NCBI GenBank assembly: GCA_014706385.1
Contig: JACGZH010000008.1
Location: forward strand, 186,001-250,000
Length of the DNA stretch: 64,000 bases
DNA from: Phaffia rhodozyma
Taxonomy: Eukaryota > Basidiomycota > Tremellomycetes > Cystofilobasidiales > Mrakiaceae
Direction of reading: 5' to 3'
Shown: positions 32,201-42,428 of the stretch, in pieces
Layout of the letters: each line of letters starts with the position of its first letter
Numbering within the stretch: position 1 is the first letter of the stretch
The notes under the pieces: model-generated
Databases searched by the model: none
Seen by the model: only the letters and a program-made list of their open reading frames with translations
Told to the model about the DNA's origin: nothing
Position numbers and translations under genes: made by a program

Positions 32201-33026
32201 CTCAGCCACGTCCATACGAGGAGGAGCGGTAGAGAGGATTGCCGATGAATTGAAGGATCTAGCGATCGAGCGAGGTAGGGAAGATGCAGAATCAAATATT
32301 GAATCTTTCCAACGGGAAAAACGACTTCGAGTAAACCCCAGATCGACCAAGCCACTTGTTCAGGAGTCTCTGACAGATAGCAACGGGTCAAGCAGACCAA
32401 AGATGAGATCGCCCAACGAAGTTTCTTTTACGACAGTAGCTGCCGAATTCTTCATTTTGCCGATGATCAATCGATTTTGGAATCACTACCAGGAACAGAC
32501 CACACAGTCTCTTCGTTCTTCTTCGTCTTCGACGCCGTCCGCGACTGGAACGGGAATGATCTTATCCCCGTTGTCGCTATCAAAGTTCTTAGCAACGTTG
32601 ATGGTATTGGTACATGCATCAAGACACTCTACACTCTTCCTCGCCGTCATTGCCCCAGAAGCTCTACAGCTAGCGGTAACTCTCGGCTCTCGACCTCTGT
32701 CATCTACTCTCAATAAAAGAGGGCAGGTAGAAGACGAAGAAGCGGACGAGATCAGTGTGTTAGGGTCATCGTTGGATTTGGCGCTCGTCACACTAGATGC
32801 ATCCAGAGACCTCGATGCAGGACAGACACTAGTGACATCCCATCATGGGCTAGTCCTCGCTATTGCCGAATGGGCTGAGCTTGTTTTCAAGAGGACGGAG
32901 TCCGGTGAACGAGTGTCTGGGGAAGGTGGTGGTGAGGGTGGAGGCAAAGTAAGGAGGTCGAGCGCGGGTGTTTGCGTACAGGTCGGTGAAGTCAGAGAGA
33001 GATGGGTCCGGTTAACAGGATTTTGA
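29292..33026 (+). CDS. TEL2: Telomere length regulation protein Tel2 (TELO2)
   Basis: Core of the Tel2-Tti1-Tti2 cochaperone that matures PIKK kinases (TOR, ATM, ATR, DNA-PK/TRRAP type) with Hsp90. Exons 29292-30084, 30152-30634, 30711-30794, 30898-31677, 31776-31905 and 31991-33026 give 1101 aa with closing phases. The protein is helical-repeat throughout. The most telling part is the C-terminal Telo2 domain: KRDFGLELEENAEFIAVTLA near residue 705, then LIEQYFHNQYSLHQRSAILT (about 758) and ALAMGAREAA. Between the two halves (about residues 550-650) is a Ser/Pro-rich, acidic linker with SDSDDSL, the region where CK2 phosphorylation and R2TP binding occur in other Tel2 proteins (known). Convergent with the twin CX9C gene, stops 130 bp apart. 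Confidence 0.88.
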
Positions 33027-33156
33027 AAGACTTGTTTCCCTCCGCATACACATACATATGGAAAAATTATTATTTTGTATAGAATGAATACTTTTCATAC
33101 CTAGCTACAATATCCAGATACAACAACAGAGCCACAATCAAAAGCCAAAGAGAAGA

Positions 33157-34170
33157 TTATGCATCACTTGTCTGAGATCCTGTTTTTGCTCGTTCGTCCT
33201 CCTCTGCCATTAGTCTTCTGCCTTCATCATCCGCCAATCTGGCATACAGCCGATCCTGGGCTACAGTGTTATCCTGTTCTCCAAACTTCATAGCTGGTAA
33301 AAGCTCCTGTCGTTTGTCCGAAAATGAAAACAAAAAATAGATTGTACAATCAGCGCGCATATAAAAGACTAGAATAGTAAGCAGAGAACTGACTCTTTGT
33401 ATGCGTATACATCTGTCTGCTCGAGTAGATAGCTCGTGGCATTCAAGCGTAAAGTATGGCTTTGTCCAACTCATGCGACCTGTTCCCCAAAGAAAGGATG
33501 AAGAATAGAAATTCGTATGTCAGTACTCTGTCAAATGATGAAACGCAATCAAGGAACGACCGTGGTAGGGACATTTACATTCTGAAAGTTGAGCATGTAT
33601 ATCCGAGCAGTTTACTTTGGCCTGAGTGTTGATATACTGATGGTCAAGCTTGATTTGTTCTGGGTCTTTGATGAGGACCTCCGGTAGCGGTTCCGATGGG
33701 TTTTTGGCTTTGAACACGCGCTCGAAAGCGGTTTCCGGTACTTTCGGAAAGTTCGGTCCTGGAGCAGCTGCTGGCGATGGTGATAAAGACGGTGGAGGAG
33801 CAGCTGGATTGTTTGGACAATCAAAAGAAAGCATCAGTACCATAGATCCATGGTGAGAGAGATCATGAAGAAAGATGAAACACAAACAGGGATCGTCAGG
33901 ATCTGTAACAGGTGGGTCCACAAACCGATGACCTGACTTGGGATAGTAGCTGTCTAGGTCATATATGTTTCGTCTTCCTTGAAAATCTACTTCAGGCGTA
34001 GATTGAGTGGGTTGTGCTTGTGATGATTCGTTCCGGTAAGCAAATGAATCAGAAGCAGGAGCAGTGGCTGGAGGACTACGAGTCACCGTAGGCGAGTCAG
34101 CCGGGCCAGGCCGACTTGAAAGGGCGTCTGATGTATTTGAGGGCGTGAGATAAGAGAACCAGGAAGACAT
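33157..34170 (-). CDS. Twin CX9C-motif protein, probably mitochondrial intermembrane space
   Basis: Exons 33888-34170, 33579-33803, 33394-33479 and 33157-33306 give 247 aa. The core contains CSDIHAQLSEC, twelve residues, then CHELSTRADRC, an exact pair of CX9C motifs forming a helical hairpin with two disulfides, as in Mia40 substrates (known). The splice between exons 2 and 3 falls inside the second cysteine codon, which supports the model. A long Pro/Ser-rich N-terminal part (about 150 residues) precedes the hairpin, and an acidic helical tail follows. Most such proteins are 70-120 aa, so the N-terminal extension is notable. Candidates include COX-assembly factors or Emi1-like proteins; I cannot choose. 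Divergent from NOT4. Confidence 0.75.
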
Positions 34171-34732
34171 ATTCAAAGGCTTGAAGAAGGGACAGAACAA
34201 TGAAAGATAGGAATAGAGAATAAGTTGAGGATAGCCGGTATGAAGGTATAGGGATCGTATGAGAGATGGAGCATGTACGTGTGGATAACTGAGTGAAAAT
34301 CGATCTATTGAACTACAGAAATCATATCTAGAGACTACAGAAAGTGCACAGAAAGACTACGAAACCGGACTCTAGAAAGTAATAGAGATCTCAATACAGA
34401 TGACTCCACCTTCTTCATAGTCTGGCTTGTAATCAGTCTCACGGCCGCTGCCTCTTAGACAACTTAAGACAACTCAAATTTGATTTCTTTTTTTCTCTCG
34501 CTGTTTTTCACCCTTGCCCTTTTCGAACCGTTTCTCTCTCCTCCTTCTCTTTCTCGTTCCCCTTTTTTCTTGCTTCTCAATCAACATCAGATCTTTTGAA
34601 CGACCATCACTCTCGAACGATAGCATATACCCTTCCTTCTTTGTGTCGACTGTCTCTCTATCTCTTTTCGTTCCATTCTTGCAGTCCGGTTCATTCAATC
34701 ACTTACTACTCTCACCAGCTAAATTTCTCCAT
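34171..34732. other. Divergent promoter region CX9C gene / NOT4
   Basis: 562 bp between start codons. A long C/T-rich tract (about 34485-34690) leads into NOT4; no TATA is evident on either side. Confidence 0.5.
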
Positions 34733-37700
34733 ATGGCTCCCACCGCTATACTTTCTTCCGCTTCGTCCGGCTCAAGGATCGTCCTGTCCTCTAACTCACA
34801 TAGAGACGAAAAGTCTGATTTACTGAAAGGCCTTCAAGACGTCTATTGGAGTGACGATGAGGTGAGTGTTTGTCACATTTGTTTTGATATTTCGTTTGGC
34901 TCTGTTCTATTCGCTACCTCATTCGAACCGACTGTGTTCCTCTTGGGAACATGCTATGGGAGAGATGATCTATATGGAAACCCTTCGTTTTATCCTGGTG
35001 GAACGGAAGAGAACATCATTTTATCTTCATTTTGAACGACCTCCCAGCTCTACCTTCTTCACTTCGTCACTTCCTTTCTTTCTCTGCTTTTAGCCTTTGG
35101 CATCCCTTCATAACGCGTTCGTGTTGGAAAATCACTTTTTGGCTTCCCACCGGAGAGCAAGGCAACTACTTGCTCAAGGGAAAGGATCAGTGTCAGATAT
35201 CGAACACTCTACCAGAGCAATTGTCTTCGCATTCGCTTGATTCCTGATGTGCATAGTACAAACACGAACCAAAATATGGCGTGCGAGATTATTTTTTCTC
35301 AGTGTGCTGGCACTTTCGTCCTATCTCATCCTTTCTGTTCTACACAATCTCTTTTTATCTTCCAATTACATTTACAAAACTCACTTTGTTGATTCTTTTC
35401 GATTGGCTAATGGTTGCGGTTCTTTGTTTCATGTCCTCTCTTTCTTTTTAACCGACTCTTCACTGTTGGTTCCACAGGAAGAGGATCCAGAGTGTCCTCT
35501 CTGTATGGAAGAGATGGATTTGTCAGATATCAACTTCAAGCCCTGTCCTTGTGGTTATCAGGTACCGTCTCTTCCTTTTCTTCAGTATGAATTTGGACAT
35601 TCTATCTGTTTCTGATACTGTAGCATTATCTCTGACCGCCGATTATTTGACTTTTTAGATTTGTCGGTTCTGTCACCACCATATCATTGCAAACTTGAAT
35701 AAACGATGTCCTGCTTGTCGTCGAGAATACACTGAAGAAGGAATCGAATTTACCCCTGTATCTCCAGAAGAGTATGTCAAACTTCAGCTCTGTTCAATAG
35801 GCAGAGATTTATTTGGTTGAGCTGACACGACCCATTCCTCTCGGTTTGATCAGAATTAAACGTCTTACTGCTCTGAAGAAGACAAAGGCCAAAGTCAACA
35901 AGGAGTTGGAGTCTCTTGGCCGACGACATCTGAAAGATGTGCGGATTATCGTGAAGAGCATGGTGTTTGTTGTTGGAATGGGCGTCGGCCAAGAAGGTAG
36001 AGCAGAAGAGGTATGTTTTCGTCTTTTTCAAAATACATCAACTATCGTTGTTATATTCCCATCGGTAGAGAAACCTCACCCCTTGGCTCTCCTGTTTCTT
36101 CTTGATAATTCTATAGCAACTTGCAACTCTTCGCTCGAATGACTACTTCGGCCAGTACGGCAAGATATCGAAACTAATTCTCCATAAGCGACCACCTTCC
36201 TCCACACCTTCCTCAAATAATTTGCCAAACGTAGGAATTTACATCACTTACCTTCGGCGAGAGGACGCTGCTCGAGCGATTGCTGCACTTGATGGCTTCC
36301 CCTCACCGAGTGTGCCCGGTCAAGTTCTGAGGGCCAGTTATGGAACAGCCAAGTACTGTGAGAACTGGCTAAGAAACACAAAGTGCGAGAATTCAAGTTG
36401 TATGGGTTTGCATGACTGGGGCGACGAGCGAGATTGTTTCACGAGGGATGATTTAGCTACACTGTATGTGTCCATTGAGTTTCGCTGTTTATCTCCCAAG
36501 CAGCAGAACGATAGCTCATTTCTACTGAAACCCTAACTTTTCTTAAGCAACCATTCGATGAAGGATACAGAGCGCTTACAAAAGCCGATGTCAACAGCAA
36601 CCAGCTCTCGAGCAAAAAAGCTGGACGAATTGACAGATGGTTCGTCTTCCTTACGCGCAACCTCATTCTGTGCAAGATTTCTGACATCCTGTTATTTTTC
36701 ACTACAGCCTCGGCACTACCACGTACAGCATCTTGGGGAGCTCGACCTGGTACGGGTCTTGCCTCTCTCCCTCCCAACCCAACACTTCCAGCACCAAATG
36801 GCTCGTCAGTCAAATCCCAAATCCCAGGAACACCCTCCTCTACTAGGATTCTGCCAAAAAAGAATGTCGTTGTCTCGCTCGCTTCAATTGGGGCCTCCAC
36901 ATCGTCGTCTGCTCCCTCACCAACGGTCAGCAAATCCAAGACTGCTACTCTATCGAAAACTGCTGGACCTCCTCCTGGCCTAGGCAAGGACTCGGAGGGA
37001 CCAGGCTCAAAATCCGCCTCAGCTTCGAGGGCAGGGACGCCAGTATTGTCAGCTGCTAAATTATCAGTCTCTTCGTCGTCCAGTGGAATCCCTCCTCCAA
37101 AATCTCCGAGACCAGTCATTGTTACATCCCCTCAGCCTCCACCGCCAGTACCCGCGGTTCCTTCGGCTCCTTCAACACCGGTTGTCACAAGTGCGCCTCC
37201 TCCTGGTTTGACGTTGTTCGCCAGTCAACCACCATCGAGGCAGGCATCACCTGCACCCACCCGAGCGGTCCTTGTGCCTCAGGTTTCTGCTCCCATATCT
37301 GCTCCTGCTTCCACACCCGCTTCCGTCTCTTCATCGCCAAAGACAACGGTAGCAGCAGTAGTGACAGAAACGCCAGAAGCACCACCTGCCGTGCCTTCCC
37401 TACCAACACCGGCACCGTCTAGGCCGTCTTCTCCTCTAGCTGTTCCGACTGAAATAGTACCAAATCAGGCGATTACTACGCCAGAACCTGTATCTCAGCC
37501 GTTGCAGCAACCATCATCGCCGGTGTCATCCGAAAGTGTACCGGAGAATGCGTTTCAGTCGAACATCATACAACAGCAACAACAAACCCAGCAGCTTCCG
37601 CATCAACAAGCATATCATCCTTCCTCACAGACCCAGGCGCTCGTCTCAGAGATGACTGCTCGGAGAGAGGCTCAACCATCCTCACTGTTCTCTCCCTTTC

Positions 37701-39447
37701 CGGACCTCAATAAGATGCTTTCCTCATTCGAGGATGGCCAATTTGGATTCAATCTTCACTTGGACGAGAAAGCCAATCTTCCTCGAAACAGGCCTCACCA
37801 ATCCTCAGCCGCTGAAGAATCCGCTTACTCATTTGGACCTCTTGGTACACTTGCCGGGGCTGGCGGTGGGTTCTCTCCGTTTGGCTTTGCATTGCCGATG
37901 AGCAACGCAGGGCGGTTAGGACCGGATCTTGGAGCTGGCCCATCTGTTCCCTATGTTGGTAACTTCGATCCATTTGGAGATGGCGGACAGGGTTCAATGG
38001 ATGAAGCGGCAGACGGAACTAAACGATCAAGGTTTGATTTTGCAAGGAGAAGGCCATCAGAGAGAAGTCCAGTACATGGGTTGACTGGATTGCCGAAAAG
38101 TCTGTCAGGGTTTGCCTCACCCAGACGAGACAGTGTTGACGAGAGAGGAGGATACATGTCCGCTGGAGGAGGGGATACGGAGGATGGCTCGACTTTGCTA
38201 CCTTGGTCATCCATGTCCAATACAGGATTCATGGGGGGAAATCGATTGGAAGAGCAAGGCCCTTCTCTAGGCTTAGGATCAACGAGATTACCTCCACCCG
38301 GTCTTTCCGGCTTCATGACCAATGCCGGGGCTTCATCCCATGGTTTATCTAGACAGCCTTCGACATCCTCTTTCCACGCAAATCCGCCTCCTCCGGGGCT
38401 TGGGTTGAAGTCTCAGGCTTCTTCTGGCCTTGGATCTGGCATCCCCATTTTGAATTCCGGTAACCCTGCTGCAGCCTCAACTTCTTCCGGGACCACAGCT
38501 GCTACCAACGGTGGCATCGGGTCGTCAAACAGCCATATTAATGGAAACGGCGGTAGTACCAACCCTGCTAATTGGATTCACCAGCTATCAGCGTCTTCTC
38601 CCAATGGAAATCTTTCCCTTGGTGGACTTCCGCCTGTTGAAACCAGAGAGAGCCGAATGGCATTTGCAAGGCAGCAACAGCAACAGCATCAACAGCAATT
38701 CCAGCCTCAGCAGCGACAGCAACATCAACAGCAGCAGCATCCTCAGCAACACCCTGGCCAGCAAGGATCATATGTTATGTCAGCCGAACGTGCGACTCAG
38801 GCTCAGACCTTGAAAGATATGTTAGGTGTTGGAATGATGGGGATTAATGGAATGGGCGGCATGGGATCTATGGGTTCAATGACTGGGATGGGAGCAATGG
38901 GAGTGGGATCTAGTGGTTCGTTTTCTTATCCATGCACTGGCGCTGTATCCTTTGTACTTTGGTCTTCTAACCGTGGTTGCTGAATTTTCTAATAGACCTT
39001 GGAATGAACCAGATGCCGTTCCAAGACCCCGCCATCATGTCTATGAGGATGACATCTTCTCAACAGCAGCAGCAACAACAACAACAGCAGCAACAACAGC
39101 AACACAACGAATTTCCGCCTAATAACTACGGACCTGATCTTGGAATGGCTGGAATTGGAGGAACGGCCGACCCGTCTGGGCTAGGCACTTTCCCTTTTAC
39201 TTCTCAGGGTCTTACTTCCGATTCTGCTAGAAATGCTAGACTTCTTCAGCAGCTTCACCAACAGCAGCAACAGCAGCCTCAGAACTATCCTTTCAACGCT
39301 AACGGTACAGGTGCTGGAGCGGGAGCTGGGAACGCTAGTGCCAGTAGCGGAAGGGCGGACTCGCCGTCAACTTTAGCCGGAGTCGGTCACCAGGGTAGGT
39401 ACAACGACTCTGGCTTGTCTTTCATGACAAGGGGAGGGGTGCTTTGA
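34733..39447 (+). CDS. NOT4: CCR4-NOT complex E3 ubiquitin ligase Not4
   Basis: RING ubiquitin ligase linked to CCR4-NOT, acting in cotranslational quality control and mRNA turnover. Exons 34733-34861, 35478-35561, 35659-35771, 35854-36010, 36117-36463, 36548-36639, 36708-38915 and 38996-39447 give 1193 aa. Visible: a C4C4 RING with cysteines 49, 52, 66, 68, 73, 76, 88 and 91 (CPLCMEEMDLSDINF, CPCGYQICRFC, CPAC). A basic linker helix (RLTALKKTKAKVNKELESLG) follows, then an RRM with MVFVVGM, then a CCCH finger with C242, C251, C256, H260. The downstream 900 residues are disordered: Pro/Ser-rich, then Gly/Met- and Gln-rich with poly-Gln runs. Intron 1 is 616 nt, far longer than the others. Donors of introns 6 and 7 are GTTCGT. 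Confidence 0.93.
38668..38760 (+). repeat. Gln-codon-rich tract in NOT4
   Basis: CAG/CAA/CAT-rich segment coding mixed Gln and His. A second purer CAG/CAA run lies at about 39062-39105. CAG and CAA are mixed, which limits slippage. Confidence 0.7.
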
Positions 39448-39769
39448 ATAAGAAAATAACTGAGAAGGATTGAGAAGGATAAAGAGAGAAGCTCGTGCTC
39501 TCGTCATCTGTCCAATAGTTTCTTCTTCCCTCTACAGTTGTCTTAATTCTTAATTTCCTACAACTCTTATCCTTCCGCTCTTGGTCTTTTGTCCTGTTGT
39601 TTCCGTCATTCCTCACAACCCATATGTTCCTCGTACTTTTCGTCAACCCTCTTCAAACCTTGCAATTTTACCCTTATTACTACTACCCCGCCGCATGATA
39701 TAAAATAGAGGGTACCTCCCTTTGACTCCTCTAGCATACAATGTACGAAAAAGACCCCTCCCTACCCCG
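39448..39769. other. Spacer between NOT4 and the following gene
   Basis: 322 bp tandem spacer holding the NOT4 3' UTR, a TATAAAA box at 39699-39705 and a 10-codon upstream ORF at 39741-39773. Confidence 0.6.
39699..39705 (+). promoter_or_regulatory. TATA box of gene 39770-42141
   Basis: TATAAAA 65 bp before the ATG at 39770. Good sequence, plausible distance for a short leader. Confidence 0.5.
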
Positions 39770-39773
39770 ATGA
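39741..39773 (+). promoter_or_regulatory. Upstream ORF overlapping the main start codon
   Basis: Ten codons from ATG 39741 to the TGA at 39771-39773. The TGA shares bases with the main ATG at 39770-39772 (ATGA). This layout would suit termination-reinitiation control; whether the first ATG is in the mRNA depends on the unknown transcription start. Confidence 0.45.
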
Positions 39774-42141
39774 CATCTTTAATTGCATCCAATGAGCGTC
39801 TGTCCGTACTGACCTCTGGTTTCCTCTTTCTCGCTTGCTTTCCAATCCCGCCATCAGACGTATTAGTTTCGTCTGATATATCTCAAGAGAGTGATCTTCC
39901 TTTGCCCAAAGTAACCGCAACAGCTAGCTTCGTCAATCCCAGGCCAAATGATTACTGTTCACAGCAACACCTGCCGCTGAGTGCGGCTTATTACAAGACA
40001 CTTCGAGATGTAGAGTTGACGGGAGAAACCGAAAACGGATTCAGCCCTCCTTTTGGGTCGACCATGCTCACATCGTCGCCATTGCTGACGATGGGTATGA
40101 AACCTGTTGGTGTCCATAGCGCAGCTCAACCTCATACGTATATGGGTAGACGTAACAGCCGTTTGAGCATGGACGCCGACCTGAATCTGGATTTGAGTCT
40201 GGGCGTCAAACTTGATATCAGAGAAGAACTGGTTTCAATGGATTTGTTTGGGGAGCGCATGAAGAACGGCATGAGTTTTTCGTCGTCTACGGGTTCATGT
40301 TCGAAAGGTACGACTGATCGACAAGTTCCTGATGACAAGAAGATAGCGCTGAAGGATACAGAAGATGGTGTCATGAGTGAAGTTGAACAGGTATGTTTCT
40401 TCTATGAAGAGTCTTGTTTTGAGATTGATTGTTACTCACATCCTGAGAAAACTCTTGGAATTATGTTTCTATCTTTTTCTGGGGAACATCCAGACGTACA
40501 TTATGAAGCCAACCACGAAAGAACTTGAAACCAGTCCTGCTAAGATGAATCACGCCGATCCTCTTCTGTCTATCGTCTATGCTCAACCTGTGACAACCCC
40601 GGCAACGAAGTCCCGGAAGGAGCTTCAGGAGATTGCGATAGCTTCAAAGGAGGTATCTGCTTCGAGAGTTGGTTCGCCCGCTCAGCTATCGTCTATGCCT
40701 GCCCTACTAGCAATTCCTACCTCGTTACCGAGACCATGTATGGTTGGTTCAACTGTTATATTAACGCCGTCAAAACCATCTCGGAGAACTGAGGACAAGC
40801 CAATCGCAGACAATCCTGAATTCTCGGAGTTTACTCTTGAGAAACCAGTTAATTTTCGGCCGGTCACGGAGGTGGACATGAAGGCTACTGAATCGAAGAT
40901 GCACTCTGTAGAGCAATCCATTTCGCTCTCGTTTGGATCGGAACCACGGACTCCCTCACCTCATCGGAATGGGAAGAAAAGAAAGATCAAGGCGTTCAAG
41001 CTCTTGGGATCGGACAAACCGACTGCTCGCGCGTCATCTGAAATTTCAGCTCTGGTGAACGTAGAGACTGATCTTGTGAACTCGATAATCCCGGAGGCGA
41101 CTGATTCACTTGCAAAGACAGTCAGACATCCTCTCTCTGAATCTGTCCGCTCTTCTTCGCCTCCTCTCACCGATACCAAACTTGACACCCCGGATATAGC
41201 TATCACTATGCTGGTAGAGAATCCGCTGATGGTTTCAAATGAGGTTAAAGATGATCTTCCTTCAGCCGGCCAAGCCATTCCTGACACTGACCGTCATTCG
41301 AAGACTGGTACTGAAGCGGAAGCTCAGATGATGAAGTTTGATATCTATGAGCGACTTAATCCGCCTCAAGAGGAAACAGTCGCTCGCACTTTGAGTGATA
41401 TGTTGAACCGAGCAATGAACGGCATGGACTATCGAAGTCTTTTTTTCTTCAAAGACGACCAACAACCGTCAACGATTACCAAATCATCTAGACTCGAACC
41501 TGAAGCACTTTCGTTTGCGCTGACTGCTTTGACGGCGCCTCATAAAATCTCAACGATCGATGAGGCTGTCGTATCTCTTGCAACGGTGTTAACGTTGCTT
41601 TCCGATTCGATATGCGATATCTTGCAATCGTTACCACCGAAGAATATAGAGATGATTCTGACGGAAAGTGCAATGCCATCGACTCGGATTGGGGGACCAA
41701 AACTAGACGATGTTCGGTCAAAGATCAAGTTGTTCTTGGAGGAGACCGAAGTGGAACGACCGAGTGATTTCAATGCGTTGAGAGCCGCGCTATTGCAAAA
41801 GACCGATCACTTGACGAAGAAATTGATCTGGATGGAAAATCTTCATCAGGAGATGGTCATGGTTCGTATTTCCAGGTTCATTCATAATTCACAAGAGTCA
41901 TTCCAACTTGCGAGTAACTCATCGTTGCATACTACGCGATCAGATTGCCTTGGGCGCGATGAAAGATGCCTCCAGGATTCGATCTCTTAACAGGATGAGA
42001 GAAGAGCGAAAGTCAATCGCCCAGCTTGAGGCTGCGCTCGCTCAGGCGAATCTAGATATCGAGCGAACGACGCAGGATCTGATAGATATCAAGGCGAGGA
42101 ACAGGAAAGAAGTGTCTGAGAATTCATTTGGACCGATGTGA
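39770..42141 (+). CDS. Unrecognised protein with C-terminal coiled coil
   Basis: Exons 39770-39797, 39858-40390, 40494-41861 and 41944-42141 give 708 aa with closing phases. I do not recognise the family. The first two thirds are Ser/Pro/Thr-rich and probably disordered, with SP/TP sites (RTPSPHR) and a basic GKKRKIKAFKLL patch near residue 350 that could be a nuclear signal. The last 220 residues look folded and helical: FDIYERLNPPQEETVARTLS, DMLNRAMNGMDYRSLFFFKD, a Leu-rich helix with VVSLATVLTLLSDSICDILQ, ending in a coiled coil (RSLNRMREERKSIAQLEAAL). Helical bundle plus coiled coil with a disordered N-terminus would suit a cytoskeletal or kinetochore linker, but that is speculation. The 28-nt first exon and its donor GTCTGT are the weakest part. 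Confidence 0.7.
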
Positions 42142-42428
42142 AGTATATATCTACAGTTGAAGATGTAATATAAGATCATTGCCATGGCGCTTTCCAAAGA
42201 AAAGTACCCTTACAACCGAAGGAGAATTATTAAATATATAGGAGAGACTCAAGGTCAAGATACTGTGCGGATTGAAAGTGATAGATGGAAATTCACAGAC
42301 ACTCGTCACATCCACATCAACCATCTCCTTCCGATCTTCTTTCCAATTCTTTTGTTTCACCTTCTTCCTATCTCCTAGCTTTCATCTCCTCAACAAGTCT
42401 CGTCTTTGACTCAGATCTTAATAAACTC

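Noticed and set aside
37046..38983. Separate Gln/Pro-rich gene
   Set aside because: It is the large exon 7 of NOT4; phases and the upstream RRM/CCCH exons join it.
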